Shown: positions 25,410 to 36,627, counted from the stretch's first letter. The stretch: DNA of 64,000 nucleotides from Tricholomella constricta (GCA_013368375.1 JAACJP010000009.1:744001-808000); one strand, 5' to 3'. Notes: generated by a model from the letters alone, not told the origin. Numbers and translations are program-made.

Positions 25410-25663
25410 TTTACGGACGATCCTCGCTGGCTTGAAGGACTGTAAGACCTGCTCGAGTAATTTGTTTGTAACTTGTATCGATATCTTTCGCAATTAGAAC
25501 GTTGGAGAAATTTACTTATTTCAAGAAGACACGTTGAAAGGTACCGACTTTCCATGTGATATCCTGGTCACTGACCCTGTGTGTAAAGACTCCTTCCATG
25601 AAAGATGCACGTCCTCTCAAATGATATGTACAGGCGAAGCTTTGTATATGGAGCTCTGTATAC

Positions 25664-26424
25664 CTATTCAACCAGGAACGCGCCAAGAATTACCCATACG
25701 ATCGCGACGCTCACACCGAAGAACGACAATGATCCATATGTTCCAGAGCCTACAATGGCGCCTGGAGATGCCGCGTTTGAAGTTTGCGCGCTTCCAGAGG
25801 TGCTGGTGCTAGGTGCGGTATTCGTTGAAGTCAATGATGACGTCAGGGTAAAGGATGATTTGAACGTCGTGGACGGAAAGGAGAGCGATGTGGGCTGATT
25901 GGCTAGATTGCAAAATTGTTGCGCCAACGATTCCAGAGTCGAAAGTTCGTTGGGACATGAGTTTGCCGCGCACTTGACGATGTCCTGGGTAAAGCGTTTG
26001 CTGCACAAGGATATATGAGTTTCGCAGGTAACGGGCGTGCTGGTAACCGAAACACCTTGCGCAATAGCAATTCACAGATGTAACGCTCGTGCAGTTAACA
26101 CTAACCGCCAACTGAAGGCAATTCGTCACTGTTGAACGACCCATAGTTCAGAAATTCAACGGAAGATGAAACGAGATAACGTATATCCTCACCGCAGGTG
26201 GAAAAACCACTTAATGAGGGAAATTGGGCGCTATTGGTGGGTGACGGAGAGATGCTGTTGCTGCCACTGATGCTGATACTGGTAGTACTCCCTGGTATAG
26301 TATTAGTTGCGCTTTCGAAGGTTGATGGCGGCATGAGTGTGGGTCCTAATGCATTGACAAAAGAGAGGTGGAGGGCAAAAAGAATAAAAATTCGAGAAAT
26401 AAGCGAAAGGAGAAAGGACTGCAT
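25664..26424 (-). CDS. CFEM-domain secreted protein with C-terminal GPI-type signal
   Basis: The ATG at 26424 begins MQSFLLSLISRIFILFALHL, a signal peptide. A Ser/Thr-rich segment follows. The CFEM domain is assembled over three exons: FSTC / VTNCLQLAVSVNCTSVTSVN / CYCAS / KRFTQDIVKCAANSCPNELS / LESLAQQFCNLA. That gives the eight cysteines expected of a CFEM domain. The tail is Ser/Thr-rich and ends in a hydrophobic stretch (YGSLSFFGVSVAIVWVILGA) at 25664, typical of a GPI addition signal. CFEM proteins sit in the cell wall or membrane and some bind haem; the Asp that ligates haem in the Candida proteins is not evident here, so the role is open. An upstream in-frame ATG at 26466 lies inside the adjacent inverted-repeat element. 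Confidence 0.8.
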
Positions 26425-26453
26425 GTCTTGTCTTCGTTCCAAGCAGGTGCTTA

Positions 26454-26699
26454 CAGCCGTTTTCATAACGATAGACCCCTTCGAGTTTCGGTAGGATAGT
26501 TGTTTGGTTGATCGAAGTGCAATGCCGGCCTTGCCGGAAACGTAACCCTTGCTAAAATTTGACAGACAAGGAAAGCGGGAGGCGGGTTGTCGAGCACAAA
26601 TTGATAGGATTCTTGTTTTGAAGGTTCAGTAATCCTACAGATCAACCAAACAATTATCCTACCAAAAGTCGAAGGGGTCTATCGTTATGAAAACGGCTG
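26454..26699. mobile_element. MITE-like element with about 60-bp terminal inverted repeats and TA flanks
   Basis: The left 60 bp (26454-26513, starting CAGCCGTTTTCATAACGATA) and the right 60 bp (26640-26699) are inverted copies differing at about three positions. The first 31 bp are identical. The core is about 126 bp with no coding capacity. TA dinucleotides flank both ends (26452-26453 and 26700-26701), as expected for a Tc1/mariner-type target duplication. The superfamily is inferred from TA plus the CAG terminus only. Confidence 0.75.
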
Positions 26700-27110
26700 T
26701 AACTGACAGTGAAGCTGCGCTGATTTAAATTGTCAAAACTTAACAAAGCCAAATAACGCGTTCTTAAAATGTAATCAGTGCGAGTATGCTCAAAATGTCG
26801 GCAACTGAAGTATCTCATCCATCCATCCATCCATCAAGCGCACGACAGCTGGAACTTATGCGTCTATCAGTGCCTCGACTCCACTTTCTGCCCTCGCAAT
26901 ATCGCGGCTGAAATCTGTATGATCGTCCAGCGTCAGCTACGAAGAACAAAGAATGAGTGCATGATACGTTCGCACCGATGATGAAGCAGATGTTAATATC
27001 CACATGGCTCACGAAAGTTAAGCCGCAGAAGTACATGCACTTTGAAAGGAGCACACTCCGAAAGGGGTGGTCGCGATCGTGCCTGCTACTCTGCGTAGGC
27101 GAAGGCTCAC
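26700..27110. other. Intergenic region between MITE and LINE; short CATC microsatellite
   Basis: No gene is supported. A (ATCC)n run of about five units occurs at 26817-26834. The 5' end of the downstream LINE is not defined and could lie within this interval. Confidence 0.4.
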
Positions 27111-30100
27111 ATGGTATGTCTGTCGGTTAACCAAATTTTTCAAGTTTGACTTACAGGGGGTTACCCTGCCCCCTCAAGCACATCTTGCCAAGGGGGTGGA
27201 GCTCATTGTGCGGGGGCTTGATCGTACCTCCCCGTACTCCGCTGTCCAGCACCTGCAGCGTCTCCTGGACGACCTAAACAAAAGGAGTAAGTTGCCCAGT
27301 CTGAGTGTCGTCCAGCCCATGCGGGAGGCCGCCCCAACTCACGCCCTTGACTATGCGATCGTCACTTTCCACGGCGAATACAAGGCTAACCCTAGGCCTG
27401 ACTACATGTCCGCCGTCGGGGAGATGATCCGAGGCACCGGCAGTGGGGTGAGCGTGGGTTGGAATATTGCACCCGGGTATGACAAGAAGAGAGTAGTATG
27501 GTTCCGCGACGACCACGGCATCGGTATTGGCGAGTTAAAGCGTGGGCTCGAGGCCATCTTGAAACAAAACCACTATGATTATCAAGTGTCCACCGCAAAC
27601 AATGCCACGTCCCCGCCGCGAGTCACTTTCCAGTTCCTCAATAAGGATCACATCGACCAGCTCATGCGCCAGCCACCGGTGGTCAAGGGTCATTCCCTCG
27701 CCCCTCGCACACCTCGATATGTCGAACCCATTTACGCACTCGAGGTCGCTGTCGTCGGGGTTGCCACGTATAATGACCCCCAGATGATCATTGATCGCTA
27801 CCTGCAATCCAAGTATGGTCACCTCGCGGAAACCAGGCTCATCCGCTCGTCCCGCCTGGCGCTTGATGATGTCGTCTATTGCGTAGTGCTGGAGACCCCC
27901 GAAATCTCAGAGAGGTTCGTACGAGAGCCGTTCGGGGCTTTTGAGGGCCTTGACGTGCAACCAAGTAAACCGGAATACTTGTACATTCTGAACCAACGGG
28001 GATTCCCTACGCAGTGGCAGCGCACATCCGGCGCCCCTACCACGGCGGACCTACACACCCAGACGCAACTTGACACAGTCAGAACGCAGCAGGCGTCCCT
28101 CCAGGACACCATCGGCGTCCTCGCCAACCGGCAACAGGATATGTTTGAGGACTTCCTCAGAGCGCAGCGTGAGATGGGGACCATGTTTAGCAACATGATC
28201 ACCAACGTCACATACCAAAATCAGCTCACGACGGCGCAGGCAGAGCTCACCGGCCTCCGCTTGACTCACACAGCGACACACATGATGGCGCGGCTCTCGA
28301 ACTCTGAGGAGTTTGCCACCGAAATGCGAGGATTCGCCAATAGCGTTCGGCACCAGCTCACTGACTCTGAACACCGGGTTGCGGTCGCTCACCAAAATTT
28401 AGCGGCGTTCCAAGTCCAGACGAGCCCCTCCTTGCTTCCGGCAGCTACCTTCGTGCAAGGCCCTACCGGGAACCCGAGCCGGTCGATCGGCCCTGGTGAG
28501 GGCAGCATTGAGGGTGCTGGCCAGGCGTCAGGAAGCGGCGCCCCGTCACAGACTTCCCCTGCCCACATGTCCGCACCGCACACACCACCTGGGTTGGCTC
28601 TGCCCTCCTCCCGGGGTTCTCCTGAAGTGAGCCCTCCACCGGATGGGTCCCCCTCCCCTCCCACGGCTTCCACACGCTCCAAATCCAAACGCAAGTTCGC
28701 AGCTCAAGACCCCATGCCCGTCGAGCCTCCCGGGTCAGGCACCAAGCGCACCCGGGTCACCCCCGACAGACCGGAGTCCATGGAAGTGGATGACGAACAA
28801 AATGCTCACCTTCAAGTACGTCCCTACCAAATCTCGTTTACTTTCCCTTTTCATTCCATGTTAGGGCTCGGGCGCACCCTGACCCTGGGGGTTGAAGTCT
28901 TTCGGCTCTATCTAGGCTGGGACCCGCCGTATCTGGCAGGGCCAGCGTGTACTTATATCTCGCTTAACCGTCTCTCTCTGTACCCCCTTGTGTGCCTGTT
29001 GTCCACCTTGTACTGTACCTGTATTTGTATTGCCAGTTGTTTTTCACGGCCCTCCCGCTTAAGAACCTTCCTTCTTCTTTGTGTTATTCTCTCTATGTTC
29101 CTGCCTCTCCCTGCTTTGGCGGTCACGCCGCCCCATGCTACGGCCCCGTCCAATTTCCGCATGTTCGCGGCCAATCTCAATGGTTTTGCTAACCCAGTTA
29201 AGCTGAGCGCCATTCGTGGCGCGATCGCTCGGGAGGCGCCTCATGTTTTTGTCCTAGGTGAAACGAAATCCTCAGCTCCTGTCTCCGGGGAGTTTGCAAA
29301 CCCGGACTACCAACTCCTCGACGTACCGGGTATATCTACAGGGGCGCGCCACCGCGGCAAGTGGGGACTGCTTGTTGGTGTCAGGCGGTCCTCCTTGACT
29401 ATAGCGCACTCTTTCACCCCGCCACACCTGCTAGGCCGCGCACTCGTTTGCGACCTCCTGATTCCTGACTCGCAAGGACGTGTGGTCCAGCATAGGGTCA
29501 TCGCGCTTTATGCTCCTTGGGATCCGGGTGGTGATGGTCCCGATACTCCAGCGGGGTTCTGGAGCGCCATCACTGAACTCTGTCTCCAAGCGCCATTTGG
29601 CTTCTCCGTCATCGGAGACTTCAATACGGTCTGTGTCGCGGAGGAATCGTCGTCCGCTACGCCCTCATCCGCCTCACTCATGAACCAGCCCGTCTACGCG
29701 CAGTTTCTCCGGCGGTCAAATGCGGTCGACGTGTGGTGTTCGCGCCCAGACCGGTCTTGGCAAACCGATTGGACTTTCAAGTCCTTCTCAGCCACCCCAA
29801 GCCACCGCGCCATACTAGACCGCCTCGCCGTCTCCCATGCAGGTGTGCTCACTTCATATGTCCGGACACTTATGGATTTCATACCTGGAACCGACCATCG
29901 GCCCATCCTCGCTGACACGGCCCTGGTCCCCAGAGAAAACCCTCGGCAGCCTCTGGTCCCCCTGCCGATCCCTTGTTCGGACTTCACCCCCCGGTGTTAC
30001 TACCCGCGCAGATCAGAGAGGTTCCGACTGACTGACTTCGCCCAGTCTGTTGACCAGCGCCTCCTCAGCGCCCCACCGGGAACCACCCCGGCCGACTTGA

Positions 30101-33100
30101 GCGATGACGACGACTTCACGCACTTGTACCGCTACCTCAGCGAAGTCCTTCACGACGTCGCTCACCAGCATTTCCAGCGGCCCCAAAGTTCTCCGCGCGC
30201 AGCAAAGGCCATCGTTAACCCCACCATTCGATTGATCCTGCGCGGCGTTCACCAGATAAATTGCCTCATCTCGGCAGTAAAGAGGGGCGTCCCTTGGACC
30301 CCGGATCGCTCGGCACAGTCCATATTACACGCCTATTACGCCCAAGATGAGCAACATCGATTGGCTTTCTCCGCCGAACACTTTCTGGATTTTCTTCGTC
30401 GGCTTCGGCGACAGCTAAACCAGTGCCGCATCCACGAGGAGAAACAGGAGGCTCAGTCGAGAAGCGATCAGCGCCATCTGAAGCGTGTCCAGACCCTCCT
30501 GCACGGCGGTTCTGCGAAGCCCTTTTTCCCGGCTTCCTTCTCCGCGCTGCCTCTCGCCATATCGGCCTCGGCGGACGACTCCTTTGACAACCTCGTCACG
30601 GGGCCAGAGCGCGTCCGTGAAACGACTGTGCACTATTTCGAACAGTTGTACCGAAGGACAGCCAGACCGCCGCAACAGAAACCCTGGACGGAGACACCTT
30701 CAGTTCATCGCATCGCCCAGCAGGTCGATCGTGACCCATTCCACTGGCCTAGGCCGCTCACGGTCTCCGATCTCAGGCAGCTCCTCAGATCCGGCAACCG
30801 ATGCCCAGCGCCAGGACCTGACGGCTGGGAGAAATGGTGGCTCGCCGGCTTGTCGGATACTGGGCTCGCTCCGTTCCTGTCGATGCTGAACTACATTATC
30901 ACCCGTTCGCGCGTACCAAACTGTATCAAACCCGTTACGCTCACTACCGTACACAAGCGGGGACCCAACACCAATCTCTCTAATTACCGAGGCATAACGT
31001 GTAGCAATCTCCTCGCGAATCTGCCGTTTGCCTGGTTAAACAAGAACCTACTGCCCTACCTCACCAGGCACGGCATCATTCCAGCTTCCCAGATCGCCAC
31101 CCAGCCTGGCATACAGCATCGCGACCTTCTTTCACTACTCGGCCAAATCCAGATGTGGGCGAAGCGCGAGCGTATTCCCCTCTGCGCCCTACAACGGGAC
31201 CAGAAGAAGGGGTTCGATATGCTGGAGCCCGCGGGGTTCTACGACGCTCTGGCGGCCTACCATTTGCCTCCCTCTATCACGGCGCTCGATGCCTCCTCGC
31301 AGCAGGAAGTGCCATACCGGGTTAAAACTGCGTACGGGTTAACCGATACATTTGTTGTAGATGGTGTCACCAAGCAAGGTGGCTCGTTGTCCCCCCTGAA
31401 GTGTACTATCACCACGAGCCTCCTCAGCCACTGGCTGTCGGATATCTCTCAGCTGGGGCAGTCGCTCACCATCGTTTCGCACCAGTGTCGACTGGGCCGG
31501 TCACATGTTCCGTCCGATTCGCTGTCGGTCCCTGTCTCCATGGTGGAAGCCATGGATGATTCCCTCATTTGGGATACCGACTGGTCCCGACTCCTCCATA
31601 AAGCCCGACTCGCGGACCGCTTCCAAACCTCCTATGGATGGGAGACCGCGTGGCGGAAGTCGGCCGTGTACGTCTTCAATGACGACTTTGACCCCCCGAA
31701 TCAGGACATTGTACAAGTCCCCTCCATCCCGCCCGCCGACCCCTCCAGCTTGGACATCATTTGGAACGATGTCCCCGTATTCCGGGATCACATTCGTTTC
31801 CTCAAGGTCCCAGTGAACCGGCCGGACCTGCAGTACCTTCATATGCGCGACATCATAAATTCCTTCCAACTCCCCTACACCCGTCGGCCGCTGCCCTTGA
31901 CAGCCTTATCGCGCATCATATCGCAACGGCTCATTTCGAAGTTGAGGCCCTGCATCCAGCTACAGCCGATACGGCCCTCGGACGCCTCGAAACTTGATCA
32001 CCTCATCGCCTCCAAGGTCCATCAGTATCTTGGCTTCCCGTTTCGCTTCTCAACTTCGCTCTTCACACACCCCATCTATGCACGCGGGTTCGGGTTCCCT
32101 TCACTCGCCCTCATCAACGAGGTTGCCTGCATCGCAGGCCTTCGACGTGACTTCTCCCATCCGGTTCAGCTTTTTCGGCAGGTCGCGACGATCACCCTCA
32201 ATGACTGGGCTTGTGGCCTCAATGCGTGCCTCTCCCCCATCCAGCACCCCCTCAGCCCTCCCTCCTCTGCCAAAGCTATCACCAAAATGCCCGCCAGCTG
32301 GATTTTCGCCAATGACTGTCTTTACAAAAACCAGTTACGTCTTTACTATACCGACCATTCGCACTTACTCTCCCCGCACCTTTCTCTCGAACACTACGCC
32401 AACATCATCGAAATCTCCCCCTCATACTTCCCTCTTCGCCCCATTCCCAAAATTTCCCGCCATCTTCTTAGTCGTATGTATCGTCGTGGTTTCCGTCATT
32501 TCCACCATCTCGGCTTTATTTCCCTCTCTCCCGATTACTACACCCCCATATTTCATATTGTTACTCCCACGTGCGTCCTAGATGCTACCCCGTCATCCTC
32601 CCTATATCGTGACTGGCATGATCTCATTTCCTGGTTTACCCTTACTTTCCGCTCCATCACCTCCCTGTCCCCTGCAGGCCCTGATCTCCTTCTGCCTCCC
32701 TCGCTTCGTCAGGAAACTGCAGAGCGTGTCGTCCTCACTTTACCTACCGCCCCTCCCCATGTCGTCCAGCACCGCCTTCCGGATCGCGTGTATGGCTCTG
32801 ATGCGTCCTACATCCCCCCTCCCCTATCTATCTTTTCCACCCCCCTCAACTTTTCTAACCCCCCGTCTTCACTTACTCTTTCTATGATAGGTCCCTCCTC
32901 AGGTCTCGTCGCGTCCCTCACCTCGCCACGGTATCTCGCTTCAACGTCCCATGCCGAGGTCGCGGGTTGCCTCTCCGCTGTTCTATACGCTAGACATCAC
33001 TCTGGGGGCACCGTCTATACGGACTACCTCCCTGTTGTCAACTGGCTTGCATCCACTTCGGGCGCGTCGTCCGCGTTCCATCGCTGGTTACGCGACATCC

Positions 33101-34150
33101 TTGACGGCCAACAGGAAGATATCTCGGTTGTACATGTCAAAGCCCATACTACCAGCCTCTCCCTCCCTGCTCGTCTGAATCGAGCGGCAGATCATGTCGC
33201 TTCGCATGGCCACTCACTCTACAATCCACCACCTAATTTCCCCATCCCCACGTTCCATCTCCCACCCGTTTGCGTTTACGCTCCTGGACGTGGGTTCTTC
33301 GAGGGGAACTTGGCCCAACACCTTCAGCGAGCGCAGGCCGAGGCTTTCAACGCATCCAACGCTGTATGGTCCAACCGCCTTACGTCTACGACATTGTACG
33401 ACCCCACGCCACCACCGACCTTCCTTTACCAACGGACGCCCTATGCATATGCAGCCATTGTTCAGCTTTATGCTCGTAGCGCTCAGCTAGACTCCGGTGA
33501 TCTCCTCGCCTCGCGGCTGGACACGGGCTACCTCCCGTGGTGTAGATTCGGTTGCGACGTCCTTGAGTCCCCCCATCACCTCTTCGTTTACTGTTATCGT
33601 TTTAATCATTTGCGTCAAACCTCTACTACAGATCTTCTCTCCACCGTCGAGACTGCTATTGGTGTTTCGGTTTCTCCACATGCAAAGTGTCTCCTCCTCG
33701 GCCTCACTTCTCATTTATTTTTGGACTCTCACCACTGGCCGATGGGGTTAACTCAGTTCTATCTTGGGTTTTCACCTTCTATATCTCACATCCCAATGCC
33801 CCATACCGTACATGTGCGCATCACTAACCTCTGGCATACCGCCTCCATACACCTCGCCGGCAGGATCTGGGCACAGGCACGACAAAAAGTGTTCACGCTC
33901 TTTCATACTACAAACTCGTCCCCACCTCCTTATCACATCCCCGAAATCCTACAAAGCCTCTTCCACCTATAGTATCCCTATCCTCTTCCACTCCGTTTCC
34001 ACTCCGTTTTCTTCGCTCTTACTTACTTTACTTGCTCGACCGTTTCCTTGCCTATCTACTTACTTACTCACACCCCTATCCCGACGAGGTATTTCTACCT
34101 GAGTTGCTGATGTAACGTAGTCGGGAATTAAATCTCATTCTCATTCTCTG
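27067..34150 (+). mobile_element. Non-LTR retrotransposon copy (apparently coding-intact)
   Basis: The element comprises the long polyprotein frame plus a 3' tail ending in three CTCATT-type hexamer units at about 34133-34153, which may serve as the simple-sequence tail used in place of poly(A). I could not find a target-site duplication around either end, so both boundaries are approximate. The uninterrupted frame indicates recent insertion. Domain order (endonuclease, reverse transcriptase, RNase H) places it in the I/R1/Tad-like set rather than the RTE/L1 set. Confidence 0.75.
27111..33972 (+). CDS. LINE (non-LTR retrotransposon) polyprotein: ORF1-like, endonuclease, reverse transcriptase, RNase H
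   Basis: One uninterrupted frame of about 2,300 codons (open from 27067; residue numbers count from there). Residues about 30-330 are unrecognised ORF1-like sequence, about 335-455 are Gln-rich and coiled-coil-like, and about 460-590 are Pro/Ser-rich with a basic patch. Residues about 630-690 are strongly hydrophobic. An APE-type endonuclease starts near 697 (FAANLNGF) and includes IGDFN near 847 and GTDHRP near 941. Reverse transcriptase blocks are LSNYRGITC (about 1300), motif A RDQKKGFDML (about 1377), motif B GGSLSPLKCTITT (about 1437) and motif C EAMDDSLIW (about 1494), an AMDD variant of the usual F/Y-A-D-D. RNase H carries the four acidic positions in GSDAS, HAEVAG, YTDY and AADHV (about 1909-2041). 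A Cys/His knuckle follows near 2160. The start codon is uncertain: an ATG at 27111 fits through a 43-nt intron; the first unspliced in-frame ATG is near 27319. Confidence 0.9.
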
Positions 34151-35015
34151 GACGAGAAGATGGTTGATGCCAGTACAATGGCATATAAAAGGACGCACTC
34201 CAAATGTATAAAATGTTGAGAAGCTTTGAATGGCGCCAGTCATAACCTGCATGTGAAAGAATGGTCCCTGGACATTGAATATACAGTTAGAGTCGCAGAC
34301 AAGACATATGTGATTAGGTCAAGTCGGTAATGAGATACCGTTGGAAGGCCCACTGCTTCCCACGTCGATGTCTATGTGCTAGCATGCAGCTAACGGGGGC
34401 TTTGAAATCGCGAACGTACTCACAGAAGGGGATATTACTCTCGCTGAGCAAAGCCCTTGTCGTGAGCGTGAAGATTTCAAGATACCGCGTTCTGTTGCTT
34501 TGGAAGGTGACGTTTTGAGTGATTTCACGGAAGAAAACATCTGCACCAATTTTACATGCAGGTATCCTGGGCACTGAAAAGAAGCTGGAATTCCTGGGCT
34601 CATGTGATACATGGGCTCCGTTGCTCACTGGACGATGGTCATGCTACATTCGCCAAGCAAGGCCCATGTAGAGGGCCTCGAAGTCCAACTTGGTTCTCGA
34701 AGGACAGATCTAGTCGAACAGTGACTGTAAGCGCTCGACACGACCCGCGAAGATCATGATATGTACCTGTGAAATTTACATGAGCGTTCAGTGTCATACA
34801 AGACATCTGTGGAATACTTGACCTTTGACGCTCCATGTAGTAATTATTTTTCCACCAAACCAGGTACATCAGTGCACGATTTCAGAGGATGAGCTAACAC
34901 GTGGCGTCAACCCCATTGACGTGATGTCATGTCTCACTGACCGTATATAAGGCAAGGCGCAACGAGAAGCGACTCGAATCAATTCTGCCCTCTCACATCC
35001 CCCCAAAACTGTCCC
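34151..35015. other. Region downstream of LINE, no supported gene
   Basis: About 865 bp. On the minus strand between 34870 and 34310 there are short frames (for example one containing GADVFFREITQNVTFQSNRT) that could be remnants of a spliced gene, but no splicing model gave a continuous frame and no family was recognised. Confidence 0.35.
34944..34950 (+). promoter_or_regulatory. Candidate TATA box
   Basis: TATATAA lies 72 bp upstream of the ATG at 35016, a plausible distance for a fungal core promoter. This is sequence match only. Confidence 0.4.
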
Positions 35016-35745
35016 ATGACCTCTACTATCTCCGCCCGTAATGCTTTTCGCTGTGTATCGGGAACTGCGCGCCGCACGGCCACATTTAGAAGCACGAGGT
35101 GAGCTGGACTCGCGTTGGGCGCGTGTTTTGGTGATATTGACAGCGGGGGGACAGGCGCTGCTTGAGGTCGTTCCTGTCCGAATGATTGATGAATTGGCAA
35201 AGGTGCTGACTTGTCTTGCGCAGCACGATGCACGGCAATGATCCTGATGTATGTTAAGGATCGACTCTGCGCTGCCGTATCTGTGATTGAACCTCTTCCG
35301 ACCACGACAGACGCTCGAATCCGAGAAAAACCGTAATCTCTCCAAGCAGCAGCATAAGACCTCCACGCCACACGCCAACGCACCTGGGTGGAATGAAGCC
35401 CTAGCAAGTGAATCGGAGGCTGACGTGAAGGTGATTATATTTTTTCCCTTCATGTTTGACAATTTCTTATTTTATTTAATTTCTATCCAGGCCGACAGGT
35501 CAGGTTTCGCTACTACGAGTGAGTTGCAGGAGCAAACAGTCGAATATATTGCGTCTCGCTATTCCCCGGACGATCGCACCACTCCGACCACCGCACACTA
35601 CTCCCGAGACGAAGTGAGTGGACCCTTGGGCTCTGCCGCAGGGCACCACGACCCGCAAGAAGTTTACCAGACTGTTGTGAAGAAGGTCACAAAGAAAACT
35701 ACACAGGTCGTTGAGGATGAGGCTCCAACCCAAGGATATTCATAG
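35016..35745 (+). CDS. Small conserved fungal protein, probably mitochondrial
   Basis: Exon 1 (35016-35098) begins MTSTISARNAFRCVSGTARR and continues with Thr, Phe and Arg residues, a likely mitochondrial presequence, and ends at a GTGAGC donor. A later exon reads TLESEKNRNLSKQQHKTSTP followed by HANAPGWNEALASESEADVK. After an intron (about 35429-35491) it continues ADRSGFATTSELQEQTVEYI to VVKKVTKKTTQVVEDEAPTQ and the stop at 35745. The APGWNE-LAS-SEA-VKADR block is one I associate with conserved small fungal proteins of unknown function. The splice between exons 1 and 2 (about 35099-35309) could not be resolved to a single phase. The function is unknown. Confidence 0.6.
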
Positions 35746-35986
35746 ATACAGTTCGAGACTCTACTTGCTTGTAAAACAATGTACCATACGTCTCCCCGCA
35801 GCATTGCACTGCTGTCCTTGCAGGAAGAAATGAAGAGCAAGAAAGGGATCGTAACTCACATCACCAAGCATCTCGCAACCCTCTTGTGACATCATGCTAC
35901 CCGCATGACCGGGGCTCATCTTGTTTTCCTCAACAGCAGCCCAGCGGTCAGTCGAACAATGTTCATAATTCAAACGTGAAGGAGGA

Positions 35987-35990
35987 TATG
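35987..35990. repeat. TATG at left end of Crypton array
   Basis: Host sequence GAAGGAGGA joins TATGAAAAGAAG here. The same TATGAAAAGAAG begins unit 2, fixing the left element end to within these four bases. Confidence 0.75.
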
Positions 35991-36066
35991 AAAAGAAGAT
36001 AGGAAGTGTCTTGAAAACTGCATTACCGTATGAAAGCATTGTGATGGAGGAAAAATATGTAGGACA

Positions 36067-36142
36067 ACCGCGCGCGTGCCCCGGTGCCGTGGGTGCCGTC
36101 ACGTGCGGGGCCCGCGCCTGGCCCTGGGCACCTGCGCGCGGT
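36067..36142. repeat. GC-rich inverted repeat near left end of Crypton unit 1
   Basis: The arms ACCGCGCGCGTGCCC (36067-36081) and GGGCACCTGCGCGCGGT (36126-36142) are near-perfect complements around a GC-rich loop containing CACGTG. The feature lies 80 bp inside the element end and is preserved in unit 2. It could be a recombinase or promoter structure. Confidence 0.55.
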
Positions 36143-36320
36143 GACCCCGCCGGTTGCTCACCATGTACTACCTGCCCGCTTTGGGAATGAGACCCTCGTT
36201 CGGGCCCTCGTTCGCGCTGGAACCCGTTCGTGTGAGGCCCCCCCGGGGGTGGGTGCTTGAGTGTGCTTGAGTGTGTGCTGGACTCGGTGGTACTCGGTGC
36301 TCGCCTCTTTTTTTATTATT

Positions 36321-36605
36321 ATGGATCTTCTGGCCCATGCTCTCTCCTCTCACCCGGCTTGTGTTCTCGCTGCTCTGGGGGGAAAACGGACAAACGCTCC
36401 CATTCGAGGCACCGTCGAGACCTCCACTATCGGTGTTTGGGGGCTGCACCTTCGTTGGCCTGCGCGATCGATCGAGGCTCGTTCGGGTGGAATGAGCAAC
36501 CCTCGATCGACTGTGTCTCACGATGACGCAAAGGTGCGTTTGAATGTGCTCGTTCGTAGCCGCCACGCTCGGGCACTTGCACGGAGTGAAGAAAAACAAA
36601 ACTGA
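36321..36605 (+). other. Short open frame in Crypton leader, unit 1 (doubtful gene)
   Basis: A 94-codon frame beginning MDLLAHALSSHPACVLAALG, upstream of the unknown gene on the same strand. It is present in both units with two replacements (Cys to Arg at 36361 and Val to Ala at 36534). It has no recognisable domain, and the high GC content makes chance openness likely. It could be an upstream frame in the leader of the 36628 gene. Confidence 0.2.
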
Positions 36606-36627
36606 CTGAACTAACTGACTGATCTAC

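Noticed and set aside
32000..33750. Many overlapping plus- and minus-strand frames within the LINE 3' half
   Set aside because: These are shadows of the long retrotransposon frame in pyrimidine-rich sequence.
26950..34170. Target-site duplication flanking the LINE (for example GCACACTCCGAAA near 27051 versus GACGCACTCCAAATG near 34190)
   Set aside because: The match is imperfect, has mismatches in the core and does not coincide with the expected 3' tail end.
34310..34870. Small minus-strand gene downstream of the LINE
   Set aside because: Several frames look protein-like, but no intron combination gave a continuous product with a start and stop.
35761..36102. Open frame across the left Crypton boundary, as a gene disrupted by insertion
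   Set aside because: The frame mixes host and element DNA with no motif and lies between convergent host genes. No continuation was seen on the right flank.
36168..36599. 143-codon minus-strand frame in the Crypton leader (also at 41988-42599)
   Set aside because: It is antisense to the leader, GC-driven and compositionally simple, with no splice or domain support.
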